Source: Rhizobium sp. NXC14 (GTDB taxonomy: Bacteria; Pseudomonadota; Alphaproteobacteria; Rhizobiales; Rhizobiaceae). Taken from it: a DNA stretch of 64,000 bases. The notes below the pieces were generated by a model that saw nothing but the letters and a program-made list of their open reading frames with translations, was not told the origin of the DNA and ran no database searches. Numbering within the stretch: position 1 is the first letter of the stretch; each line of letters begins with the position of its first letter. A program made the translations under genes and the position numbers. Where the stretch lies: contig NZ_CP021033.1 in assembly GCF_002117485.1 (NCBI RefSeq), positions 372,001 to 436,000 of the forward strand. Direction: 5' to 3'. Positions 54,552 through 62,871 of the stretch are shown piece after piece.

Positions 54552-55520
54552 ATGAGTTTCAACAACAGCCAAAGTGCATCAAGATCTGCAGGCCGCGGAC
54601 GGCGGCAAGCGCCCCTGCTCGTTCGCATAATGTTCTGGGCTGCAAAGGCTGTCTTCTGGTTAGCGTTTCTGCTGGCGACCATATGGGCCTCTCTCGCGCT
54701 ATTTTATCGTCTGCCTGTTTCCCTGCCGATCCGACAGGTCGCAGCAGGAGTCCTCGCATCGGTCGGTGTAGCCGCGGCAGTTTCCATAATCTGGAAGCCA
54801 CGCTCCTTGGTTATCCTTCCTTTCGTCCTATGCTTTGCAGGCATCGCCGTGTGGTGGAACTCAATCAAGCCGCCGGTGACGGCCGACTGGGCGGGAGACG
54901 TCGCCAGGCAGGTGACAGGCACGGTCAACGGCAACATCCTCACGCTGACCAATGTCAGAAATTTCACCTGGAAAACGGATGGCGGTTTTGTGGAGAAATG
55001 GGAGTCGCGCACCTACGACCTGAACACGCTCAGGAGCCTCGATTTGTTCATGTCATATTGGGCAGGGCCCGAGATGGCACACATGATCCTGAGTTTCGGG
55101 TTCGATGACGACCAATACCTGGCATGGTCGATCGAAGTGCGGAGGACGGCGGGGGGCAAATTCTCTCCGATCGGCGACCTCTTCAAAAGCAATCCCCTCG
55201 TCATCATCGCGGCCACCGAAAGCGACGTCATTCTTGTTCGATCCAACATACGCGGCGAGGACGTTCAGCTTTTTCGCATGGGCGTTCCGCCGGCCAATGC
55301 CACTCGCCTTCTCCTGCAATATGTGAGCGATGCGAACACGCTCGCCGAACACCCGCGCTTCTACAACTCGCTCACTACCAACTGCACCACGACTGCCGCC
55401 AAAATGATGCGGGCCGTCGGCGCTGCATTTCCGTTCGATTGGCGGCTGATCGTGAACGGTTACCTTCCGGAATTCGCCTATGACCGGAAAGCACTCGACA
55501 TGAAGCTACCTTTTGAGTAG
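54552..55520 (+). CDS. DUF4105 domain membrane protein
   Basis: A protein of 322 residues: a basic N-terminus, three closely spaced membrane segments (residues about 23-105), then an extracytoplasmic domain with DUF4105 landmarks: MAHMILSFGFDDDQYLAWSI, IRGEDVQLFRMGVPPANATR, and the Asn-Cys motif FYNSLTTNCTTTAAKM. The Cys and an upstream His suggest a papain/NlpC-like fold and possibly hydrolase activity on a lipoprotein or envelope component; that is inference. AGGAAGG lies upstream of the ATG. Not in an operon. Confidence 0.85.
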   Translation: MSFNNSQSASRSAGRGRRQAPLLVRIMFWAAKAVFWLAFLLATIWASLALFYRLPVSLPIRQVAAGVLASVGVAAAVSIIWKPRSLVILPFVLCFAGIAVWWNSIKPPVTADWAGDVARQVTGTVNGNILTLTNVRNFTWKTDGGFVEKWESRTYDLNTLRSLDLFMSYWAGPEMAHMILSFGFDDDQYLAWSIEVRRTAGGKFSPIGDLFKSNPLVIIAATESDVILVRSNIRGEDVQLFRMGVPPANATRLLLQYVSDANTLAEHPRFYNSLTTNCTTTAAKMMRAVGAAFPFDWRLIVNGYLPEFAYDRKALDMKLPFE

Positions 55521-55697
55521 TTGAAAGCGGCGGCGCATATCGCCGCACGGGCAAAAGGTGCCGGCGCCTCCGACGATTTTTCGAAAGTGATCCGTGAGGG
55601 TGTGCCTTCACCGGGCGATTGAACAGCGCATCGGCCTGAAAATCCGAATCGATGGCATGATGCCGCCCGAAATCGCTGAGACATTCGCCGTCATGCC

Positions 55698-56945
55698 CTA
55701 ATCCTCAGCCCCGGGAGGCTCCCAGCCGAAGACGCTGCGGCCGCCGAAATCGGCGGATTGGCGGAATTCGCCGGCGATGATCTCTTTGAGATCGGGACCC
55801 GTGACATAGCGTTCCATCTGCCGCGATTGCTCGTCCAGGCGCTTCAGCGCCTGCAGCTCCTCTTCACGCCCGAGCCTGCCCTTCAGCACCGCCGATTTCA
55901 TCACGCCGATCGTTTCGTCATAGACCTTGAGCGGTACCGGGAAGGGATGGCGATCCTTGCCGCCATGGGCGATCGAGAAGCGCGCCGGGTCGGAAAAACG
56001 GCAGGGCGCGCCGTGTACCACTTCCGCCACCATCGCCAGCGCCTTCACCGTCCGGGCGCCGACGCCTGGAACGAGGAGCAACTCCTGAAAATCCACCGGC
56101 CCGCGGTCGGCCGCTGCCGCCAGATTTCCATGCAGGCGACGCATGTGGACATCGCTCTCGCGCACGTCGTGATGAGCGGGCATGATGAGATGCGGCAGCA
56201 TCGGCTGTGCAGCGGGTTCGGGCGCCGGCTCCTCCACACGCATCAGCGCGGCCGCCTCGCGGATGATTCTGTCGGGGCCGAGGGTCGCGAGCAGATCCAG
56301 CTGGCCGCGCCGCGAGCGCTCTGCGCGTTTGTCGGCGAGATTGACGATTTCGCCCTGACTTCTGCCTTCAATTGCTGCATGCGGCGAGTCGACGAAACTT
56401 TCGAGCCCTTCGGAGAGCCAGTGATAACGCCGCGCCTGCCGTCTGTCACCGTTCATGCCCTGCTGCACCACCACCCAATGGCCGTCATCGGCGACGATGA
56501 AGCCGTGAAGATAAAGGTCGAAGCCGTCCTGAAGCGCGGCGCTGTCGACCTTGGCGATGAGGCGGCTCGTCGTCGCAAGCCCCTCGCCGTCGAGACCGAC
56601 GCGCTCGCCGATCGAGACGAGCTCCTGCGGGGTTCTGCGTGAATGCGCCCCGCGTCCGCCGCAGACATGCAGGCCGAGCTCACCGGCGCGCGGCTTCAGC
56701 CCGCGCTTCAATGCACCGAGAACGCTTGTCGTAATGCCGGAGGAATGCCAATCCATGCCCATGACCGCGCCGAAGGACTGGAACCAGAAAGGGTGGGCGA
56801 GCCGGCGCAGGAATTCATCGCGGCCATAATGATGAACGATTGCTTCTGTGATCAGCGTTCCCAGCCGCGTCATTCGGTCGCCAAGCCAATGCGGCACGCG
56901 TCCCCCGTGAAGGGGAAGGTCGGCACTGCCTGCTCGTCGTGACAT
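55698..56945 (-). CDS. DUF763 domain protein
   Basis: A protein of 415 residues of the DUF763 family (found in archaea and bacteria, function unknown). The N-terminal region RAGSADLPLHGGRVPHWLGD, RLAHPFWFQSFGAVMGMDWH and VCGGRGAHSRRTPQELVSIG are its signatures. A helix-hairpin-helix-like stretch (LLLVPGVGARTVKALAMVAE) suggests DNA contact. ATG at 56945 is chosen at the domain start; longer starts add unconserved sequence. It is divergent from the phospholipase D gene. Confidence 0.9.
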   Translation of the reverse strand: MSRRAGSADLPLHGGRVPHWLGDRMTRLGTLITEAIVHHYGRDEFLRRLAHPFWFQSFGAVMGMDWHSSGITTSVLGALKRGLKPRAGELGLHVCGGRGAHSRRTPQELVSIGERVGLDGEGLATTSRLIAKVDSAALQDGFDLYLHGFIVADDGHWVVVQQGMNGDRRQARRYHWLSEGLESFVDSPHAAIEGRSQGEIVNLADKRAERSRRGQLDLLATLGPDRIIREAAALMRVEEPAPEPAAQPMLPHLIMPAHHDVRESDVHMRRLHGNLAAAADRGPVDFQELLLVPGVGARTVKALAMVAEVVHGAPCRFSDPARFSIAHGGKDRHPFPVPLKVYDETIGVMKSAVLKGRLGREEELQALKRLDEQSRQMERYVTGPDLKEIIAGEFRQSADFGGRSVFGWEPPGAED

Positions 56946-57050
56946 TTCTTTTCCTACATTTTCTATGCCCGTCCGCCCCGGCAGCAGCGTCCTGATCGGA
57001 ACCGCGCGAAATTTCAGGCGTTTGCATTCAGTCAAATCGCAGAGGCAAAC

Positions 57051-58586
57051 ATGACCGCATTTCAAACCATGTCCGATCAACCGTACCTAACCCGAACAAA
57101 AGCGCAACATCCGAGCGGCGAAAAAGAGGGATCTACGGCATTGCGGCTCCAGGGACGTGCGGACAAAGCCGCCTTTCTGATCAATGGCAACACATATTTC
57201 GCCGAAGTCTCGCGGGCGCTGCGGCAGGCCCGCCGCAATGTGTGGATCATTGGGTGGGATTTCCATCCCAATATTCGGATGGAGCCCGAAAAGTCCGACG
57301 AAACCTTGGCCGACCTGCTGCATGCGCTGGCAGCGGAAAATCCCGAGCTCGAAATTCGCATCCTTATCTGGGCGCTTGGGCCGATCTATTCGGACAAATC
57401 GATCGATCTGCTTCGAAAGAAGAATTTTCCCAGAAATGCCAGAATCGATTTGCGTTTTGCTCTTCAAGGGGCGCTGCGCGGCTGTCATCACCAGAAGCTC
57501 GTCTGCATCGACGACGCGGTCGCCTTCATCGGCGGCATAGACTTGACGGCACGACGATGGGATACGAGGCGCCATCGTGCCAGAGACAGGCTGCGGCGCG
57601 ATCCCGAGGGCGCCCCTTACGACCCGCTCCACGACGTGCAGGCAATGGTCACGGGTGACGCCGCCCGGCTGATCGGCGATATCGCCAGGCGGCGCTGGGA
57701 GGAAGCCACCGGCGAAAAGCACCTGGCGCTCGCCGACAACATGCCGTTCGCCTGGCCGGATACCCTTTCCGTTTCGCTGCGGGACGTCCCTGTGGGTTTC
57801 GCCCTGACAGAGCCGGCGACCACCTGGCGTAGCGGCATCAGCGACGGCATCGCCTCGACCTTGGAGATCATCGCCCGAGCCCGGCGCCAGCTCTACATCG
57901 AGGCGCAATATCTCGCCTCCTTCCGGGTTGCCGACGCCATCGCCGCACGATTACAGGAAAGGGACGGGCCGGAGGTGGTCGTCATCTGCACGCGCAGCTC
58001 TCACGGACTGATCGAAAAGCTCGTCATGGGCGGCAATCGCGACCGTGTCATCCGCCGCCTCAAACGCGCCGATCGCGCCAACCGCCTGCGGGTCTACTAC
58101 CCCGTCGTGCCCGGGCCGAAAGTGCCGGGGCCTGAAGCCCCCCGGCAGTCAGCGCAGGCGGACAGCGAAGTTGAGGTGCTCATCCATTCGAAACTGATGA
58201 TCGCCGACGACGAGCTGGTCCGCATCGGCTCTTCCAATCTCAACAATCGTTCGGAAGGGCTTGATTCGGAATGCGATCTGCTGTTCGAGGCTGTAAACGC
58301 AGACCATCGTCGCGCCATTTCGGAGCTGCGCGATCGGCTGCTGGCGGAATATCTCGGGACGGCCCCCGAGACTTTTGCCGTCGCCTTCGGGCGAAGCGGC
58401 TCGATGATCGGGGCGATTGACGCGCTGAACGGCGGCGCTCGTGGCCTCAGGGAATTTGCCGTCGAATTGTCAGGCAGCATCTCGCCGATCACCGGCACCG
58501 CGATCTTCGACCCGGCCCGGCCCTTCCTCCTCTTACACCGACTGGGCCTCGGCGCTCTCGTCCGCCTCTTCACCCGCACGGCTTGA
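57051..58586 (+). CDS. Phospholipase D / cardiolipin synthase-family protein
   Basis: PLD-superfamily enzyme of 511 residues with two catalytic HKD motifs: HHQKLVCIDDAVAFIGGIDL (about residue 148) and IHSKLMIADDELVRIGSSNL (about residue 380). There are no N-terminal membrane segments, so it resembles ClsB (YbhO) of E. coli more than ClsA. It would make cardiolipin or act on phosphatidyl substrates at the membrane. The 3' end overlaps the convergent UPF0104 gene by 54 bases. With the endonuclease/exonuclease/phosphatase gene at 59.6 kb the trio mirrors ybhN-ybhO-ybhP. Confidence 0.93.
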   Translation: MTAFQTMSDQPYLTRTKAQHPSGEKEGSTALRLQGRADKAAFLINGNTYFAEVSRALRQARRNVWIIGWDFHPNIRMEPEKSDETLADLLHALAAENPELEIRILIWALGPIYSDKSIDLLRKKNFPRNARIDLRFALQGALRGCHHQKLVCIDDAVAFIGGIDLTARRWDTRRHRARDRLRRDPEGAPYDPLHDVQAMVTGDAARLIGDIARRRWEEATGEKHLALADNMPFAWPDTLSVSLRDVPVGFALTEPATTWRSGISDGIASTLEIIARARRQLYIEAQYLASFRVADAIAARLQERDGPEVVVICTRSSHGLIEKLVMGGNRDRVIRRLKRADRANRLRVYYPVVPGPKVPGPEAPRQSAQADSEVEVLIHSKLMIADDELVRIGSSNLNNRSEGLDSECDLLFEAVNADHRRAISELRDRLLAEYLGTAPETFAVAFGRSGSMIGAIDALNGGARGLREFAVELSGSISPITGTAIFDPARPFLLLHRLGLGALVRLFTRTA

Positions 58587-59492
58587 GCGCCGGAAGATGA
58601 GTTCGATGCTCAGGAGAAGCGACGTGCCGAGCGCCAGCGGGATGAAAAAATAGGCGCAGCGGAAGGCGATCAGCGCACCGATCGACGCCTGCTGCGGCAC
58701 GACATGGGAGACGGTCGCCTCCAGCACGCCGAGACCGCCGGGGACATGCGTCGCAAGGATCGCCGAATTGGCCAGCACGTAAGCCGTAACCGACCGGAAA
58801 AAAGCAACGTCGCCGAAGGTCGAAAGCATCTGGTGCAGGCAAGCGGACACCAGCATGAAGTTGACTGTCCCGACGCCCACCTGCGCCACGGCGATCGAAA
58901 AGCGTGGCAGTTGAAACGACCAGCGCCAAAGCCGCAGCTTGCCGCGGACGAAAAACGCCAGGCCCGCATAGACCACAGGCACGATCAGGGCCAGCACCCC
59001 GAAGATGCGGGCGCTTCCCGCATCGACGCGCATGAGGCGTGCCGCGTCGGAAGGATTAATGATCAGCGCAAGGCCGCCGAGCGTGACGAGCCCAAGTCCG
59101 ACGGTGACGCCGCAAAACAGGATAATCTTCGCCACGTCCTCCGTCGTCAGCCCCCAGCGCGAATAGTACCGATAACGGAAGGCGCCGCTGCTCAGGCCGG
59201 CAAAGCCGATATTGTGGCCGAGCGAAAGGCTGATGAACGATGCCAGCACGATTTTGCGATAGGGCAAGGATTTGCCGAGCGAACGGATCGCCAGGAGATC
59301 AAAACAGCTGAGGCAGAGATAGGATGCCGCCACGAAGACGAGCGCCGTGAGGAACGTCGAAAGAGGAATGCTTCGAACCGATTGAACGATCTCATCGAGG
59401 CTATATTGTTGGAAGATCCGGTAGAGAAGAAAGACCGCAAGACAAAGGGCAGCCACGAGCAGTCCGTTCATGATAATGCTTTTCAGGCTCAT
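58533..59492 (-). CDS. UPF0104 / lysylphosphatidylglycerol synthase TM-region family protein (YbhN-like)
   Basis: Integral membrane protein of 319 residues with eight or so hydrophobic segments: the N-terminal VAALCLAVFLLYRIF, then LVFVAASYLCLSCFDLLAIR, FAGLSSGAFRYRYYSRWGL, and ILATHVPGGLGVLEATV, which is the hallmark motif. Equivalent to YbhN. It may act in lipid flipping or transport alongside the PLD-family enzyme. The C-terminus is acidic, and its last 54 bases overlap the convergent PLD gene. Confidence 0.9.
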   Translation of the reverse strand: MSLKSIIMNGLLVAALCLAVFLLYRIFQQYSLDEIVQSVRSIPLSTFLTALVFVAASYLCLSCFDLLAIRSLGKSLPYRKIVLASFISLSLGHNIGFAGLSSGAFRYRYYSRWGLTTEDVAKIILFCGVTVGLGLVTLGGLALIINPSDAARLMRVDAGSARIFGVLALIVPVVYAGLAFFVRGKLRLWRWSFQLPRFSIAVAQVGVGTVNFMLVSACLHQMLSTFGDVAFFRSVTAYVLANSAILATHVPGGLGVLEATVSHVVPQQASIGALIAFRCAYFFIPLALGTSLLLSIELIFRRSSRAGEEADESAEAQSV

Positions 59493-59608
59493 CGATCATC
59501 CATTTTAAAAGTGCGGGCGACAGGCCCTATCATCCGGAACGATCAAATGAGTTCCGTGTTCCCCCGGGGGAAGAAAACCTCCCGCGCGATCAAGCTTCCA
59601 ACGGGCCC

Positions 59609-60337
59609 ATGCCGGATAAATCAATCAAATTGCTCACTTATAACGTGCACAGCTGCATCGGCAGCGACCGGAAACTCGATCCCGGCCGCATCGCTTCCGT
59701 CATCGCCGCGACGGAGGCAGATATCATTGCGCTTCAGGAGGTCGACGTCGGCAGGCGCAGGACCGGCGGCATCGACCAGGCGCACGTGATCGCTTCGCTC
59801 TTGAAGATGCAGGCGCATTTCCATCCGGCGCTGTCGATTGCCGAAGAACAGTACGGCGATGCGATCATCACCGCCCTTCCGACAGGCGCGATCAAGGCAG
59901 GCCCCCTGCCCTCCGTCGGCGAAGCCCGGGGCGCGCTTTCCGTCGAAGTCACGGCGGGCGACAGGAAGCTGCTCGTCGTCAACACCCATCTCGGCCTTCG
60001 CGGCCGCGAACGGATCCGGCAGATGACGACGCTGCTCAATTCCGGCTGGCTGCACGGCACGGCAGAAGCGCCCCTTCCTGCCGTCCTCTGCGGCGACTTC
60101 AACTCCATTCCCTCTTCCGCGAGCTACCGGCTCGCCGCGCGAACGCTGAAGGATGCGCAACTCACCGGGCCTGGCGCGCCGAGAGCGACCTTTCCCTCCC
60201 GCTATCCGCTGATGCGCCTCGACCACATCTTCGTCACCGACGACCTCGTCGTGAAAAAGGCGGTCGTTCTGGAAAACCGCCTGACGCGGATCGCCTCGGA
60301 CCATCTTCCACTGCTGGCAGAAATCGGTTTTGCCTGA
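59609..60337 (+). CDS. Endonuclease/exonuclease/phosphatase-family protein (YbhP-like)
   Basis: Metal-dependent phosphoesterase of 242 residues. All family motifs are present: LLTYNVHSCIG, ALQEVDVGRRR, VVNTHLGLRGRER, LCGDFNSIPSS, LDHIFVTDD and SDHLPLLAEIGF. Probably acts on phospholipid head groups or a nucleic acid; the genomic link to a PLD-family gene and a UPF0104 gene favours a lipid role. Divergent from UPF0104 with 116 bases between. Confidence 0.92.
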   Translation: MPDKSIKLLTYNVHSCIGSDRKLDPGRIASVIAATEADIIALQEVDVGRRRTGGIDQAHVIASLLKMQAHFHPALSIAEEQYGDAIITALPTGAIKAGPLPSVGEARGALSVEVTAGDRKLLVVNTHLGLRGRERIRQMTTLLNSGWLHGTAEAPLPAVLCGDFNSIPSSASYRLAARTLKDAQLTGPGAPRATFPSRYPLMRLDHIFVTDDLVVKKAVVLENRLTRIASDHLPLLAEIGFA

Positions 60338-60428
60338 TCGCTCCGCCGCGCCTGAGCGGCATGCCCTGATATGCGGTGGAAAACGACGTTGAACCCTTAT
60401 CGGGGCTACATGTGAAACGGATATTTCA

Positions 60429-60652
60429 CGCAATGGCGCACGTGTCGTTCGCGAAACGAGCGAAGTGCTCGACAGCATCTCCGCTAAAGTGGTCACCGCA
60501 TCCGAGCAGAGATGACGCAGCAGAATGCCGCCATGGTCGCAGAAACCGGTGCGGCGCCGAAGGAACTTGCCGATGAGACCAGAACGCTTCTGCGGCTGAT
60601 CGACCAGTTCCAGCTGGATGAAGCCAGCGCAGGCTGCGTTGCCGCCGCTTAG
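60429..60652 (+). pseudogene. Decayed chemoreceptor C-terminal remnant
   Basis: From 60512 one frame reads MTQQNAAMVAETGAAPKELA then LLRLIDQFQLDE and stops at 60652. This is the typical C-terminal end of a methyl-accepting chemotaxis protein signalling domain. Just upstream, in another frame, RETSEVLDSISAKVVTASEQ continues the same helix, so at least one frameshift separates the two parts. The rest of the receptor, including the hairpin tip, is missing. Confidence 0.7.
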
Positions 60653-60695
60653 AGCGATGCTCCGTCTTGTTGCGATGCTCAAACGTGTGCGGGCG

Positions 60696-60947
60696 TCAGT
60701 GGCGGCTGTAGAGCGGCGGCGCCACGTCTTCCTCGGCGAGTTCCGGGTAGAGATGTCTGCGCGTGCGGGCGAGTGCTTCCGCCTCCCGGCGGTTCCGCTC
60801 CAGCAACGTGGCAGTAACGTCCTTGTACGGTTCGCCCTCCGATACGGCGACGCGGACAGTTCCGCCCTGCGAGAGGAAGTCGCAGAACGATCGTACCGAG
60901 CGAAGACGCGTCGTAATCTCGACATAGCGAGCGTCGTGTCCAGCCAT
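60696..60947 (-). CDS. Small conserved-looking protein, function unknown
   Basis: An 83-residue protein starting MAGHDARYVEITTRLRSVRS with a strong GGAGG ribosome site 6 bases before the ATG, which supports the start at 60947. It has no membrane segment or Cys; its middle is helical and charged (LLERNRREAEALARTRRHLY). No family recognised. Confidence 0.65.
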   Translation of the reverse strand: MAGHDARYVEITTRLRSVRSFCDFLSQGGTVRVAVSEGEPYKDVTATLLERNRREAEALARTRRHLYPELAEEDVAPPLYSRH

Positions 60948-61063
60948 GTTTGCCTCCGTTAAAATGGTAGATGTCACGAACACTTCGGCGAGATGATGGC
61001 GTCCCTTCCATGGTGAAGAAACCGACGCGCGATCTCACCCAAACCCATCCGTGCCTGCTGCCA

Positions 61064-61576
61064 TCACCGCCGGGCGAGCTTTCGATTCATCGCAGCGACG
61101 GCCAAGGGTAACGCCGTTGTCACCACGCTTCCCCAAGGCAGCCGTCTCAGCCCCCTTGTGATGACGAAGGCACCCGCCATCGCGCCGGCGAGCTTCAGCC
61201 ACGGTTGATCGCCGAGCTGGGCATGGGCGCTGGAATCAGCCCAACGGACGTTTTCGGTGACAACCGCCGCGGCCTGGCGTCTGATTCCATGAAGGCGAGC
61301 GCGAAGGATTTCGAGTTCCCACTTCAATTCCTGCAGTCGGCTTTCCAGGATCTGCTCCCCGGAAGTCGGCACCGATTCTGCCACGTGATTTTCGGGCGGT
61401 GCTGACGCATCTCCGCCCAATGTGGCAAAGTAGGCGCGGTATTCGGCCTCGCTCGCGAACCCCTCACGCCGAACGAGATCCGGATTGATGGTTGGTTCTT
61501 CTCCATTCGGCATTGAAGCGGCGGCATCGCCGCGATCATTTTCGGCGCCGAAGGCGGCGGCCTCATCCTTGATCAT
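61064..61576 (-). CDS. Small protein with C-terminal hydrophobic anchor, function unknown
   Basis: A 170-residue protein. The N-terminal half is acidic and disordered in look (Asp, Glu, Pro-rich), the middle is a predicted coiled coil (ILESRLQELKWELEILRARL), and the C-terminal 45 residues contain two weak hydrophobic stretches (LKLAGAMAGAFVITRG and WGSVVTTALPLAVAAM). Layout recalls YqjD/ElaB-like membrane-anchored ribosome-associated proteins, but that is only a resemblance. GGAACC-rich upstream sequence gives no clear ribosome site. Confidence 0.65.
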   Translation of the reverse strand: MIKDEAAAFGAENDRGDAAASMPNGEEPTINPDLVRREGFASEAEYRAYFATLGGDASAPPENHVAESVPTSGEQILESRLQELKWELEILRARLHGIRRQAAAVVTENVRWADSSAHAQLGDQPWLKLAGAMAGAFVITRGLRRLPWGSVVTTALPLAVAAMNRKLARR

Positions 61577-61669
61577 GATGCGTCTCCCATTGGTTCCTTT
61601 CGGCAGAACGTTCGATGGTTCAAATTGATCCGTCCGCCGTCAGGCTGGCGGCCATCCGCATCGCGGCTG

Positions 61670-62806
61670 TCACCGGGACGCCGCGCTGAAGCGCTCAGGG
61701 CGGAAGTCGGAAAGCAGCGGATGGCGGCGGCCCATGGCGATCTCGTCCGCCAGCAGTTCGCCGGCGATCAGGCCAAGGGTGGCGCCGCTATGGCTGAAGG
61801 CGACGAAATAACCCGGAATCGATGACAGCTCGCCGAAAACCGGCTCGCCATCACCCGGAATCGGTTTCGGACCGACCCCATAATCTTCGATCTCAAGGAC
61901 CGGATTGCCTTCGAGGACTCTCGACGCCTCTCGCAGCAGTCCCTGCAGCGTCGATTGCCTGACATTGTAGCTGCCGTCGGGGTTGGCGCTCACCTCTTCC
62001 TCCGACCAGGCGGAATCGAGTGCGAAGCCGCCATTGGGCATCGGTCGAATGGCGATGCGCGGGGTGTTGAGCACGGCCTTCAGCGGGTGGCTGATCGGCT
62101 TTGTCCTGACAAGAAGGGCGATGGGTGTCGAATCCTCGATCTGCTGGCCAGCCTCAGCAACAATTGCGGGAACCTTGCTGCCTGCAGCAAGTAGCACGGC
62201 GTCGGCGTCGTAACGCGCGCCGTCCGCCGTGATTACGCCGTGGGCGCGCCCGTTGCTGACATCGACCGCCGCGCGTCCGGCATCCGTGATGATCTCGCCG
62301 CCAAGCGCACGGAATTCTTCCGCAAGCCTGCCGATCAGAGATGGAAGATCGACCCACCCCTCCCCCGGGTTGAAGATTGCGCCTTGCGGCGTCACAGCGC
62401 TCGGGTCGACGCCGGGCGTCACCGCAGCGATCTTCTCCGGGGTGAGCCATTGAGCGTGATAGCCGAGGTCACGTTCATGGTCGAAGATTTCGGCGATCTC
62501 ATTGCTGGCGTCGTCCGCATCCCAGGTCAGCCCGCCGTCAAAGCGCAGCCATGAGGCATCGGGGTATCGAGCAGCCAGCGTGCGATAGCGGTCAATGCCT
62601 GCCAGACGCAGCCGGTGATAGGCATCGGAGCGTTTTCGCGCCGAGTTCAGCCAAGCGAGAGATCGGCCGGAGGCACCGTTGGCAAGCGCGCCGTCATTGA
62701 CAAGCAGTGTATCAACCCCGAGTCGAGCCAAATGGAGCGCAGTCGAGACGCCGAAAATCCCGCCGCCGACGACAACGACCTTCGAAGGTTTGGTGTAAGC
62801 ATTCAT
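61670..62806 (-). CDS. FAD-dependent oxidoreductase, DAO family
   Basis: D-amino-acid-oxidase/glycine-oxidase-type flavoenzyme of 378 residues. The N-terminal dinucleotide motif VVVVGGGIFGVSTALHLARL is followed by family segments GASGRSLAWLNSARKRSDAY and VFGELSSIPGYFVAFSHSGA near the C-terminus. It oxidises an amino or imino acid at the C-N bond. It lies 65 bases downstream of the amino-acid ABC permease-ATPase fusion on the same strand, so that transporter probably imports its substrate. Confidence 0.9.
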   Translation of the reverse strand: MNAYTKPSKVVVVGGGIFGVSTALHLARLGVDTLLVNDGALANGASGRSLAWLNSARKRSDAYHRLRLAGIDRYRTLAARYPDASWLRFDGGLTWDADDASNEIAEIFDHERDLGYHAQWLTPEKIAAVTPGVDPSAVTPQGAIFNPGEGWVDLPSLIGRLAEEFRALGGEIITDAGRAAVDVSNGRAHGVITADGARYDADAVLLAAGSKVPAIVAEAGQQIEDSTPIALLVRTKPISHPLKAVLNTPRIAIRPMPNGGFALDSAWSEEEVSANPDGSYNVRQSTLQGLLREASRVLEGNPVLEIEDYGVGPKPIPGDGEPVFGELSSIPGYFVAFSHSGATLGLIAGELLADEIAMGRRHPLLSDFRPERFSAASR

Positions 62807-62871
62807 GTCGGGTACCCTATTCCTGCTCTTGTTTGATCGAACCGAATTGCGCGCGTTGAAGGCCTGGCGCC

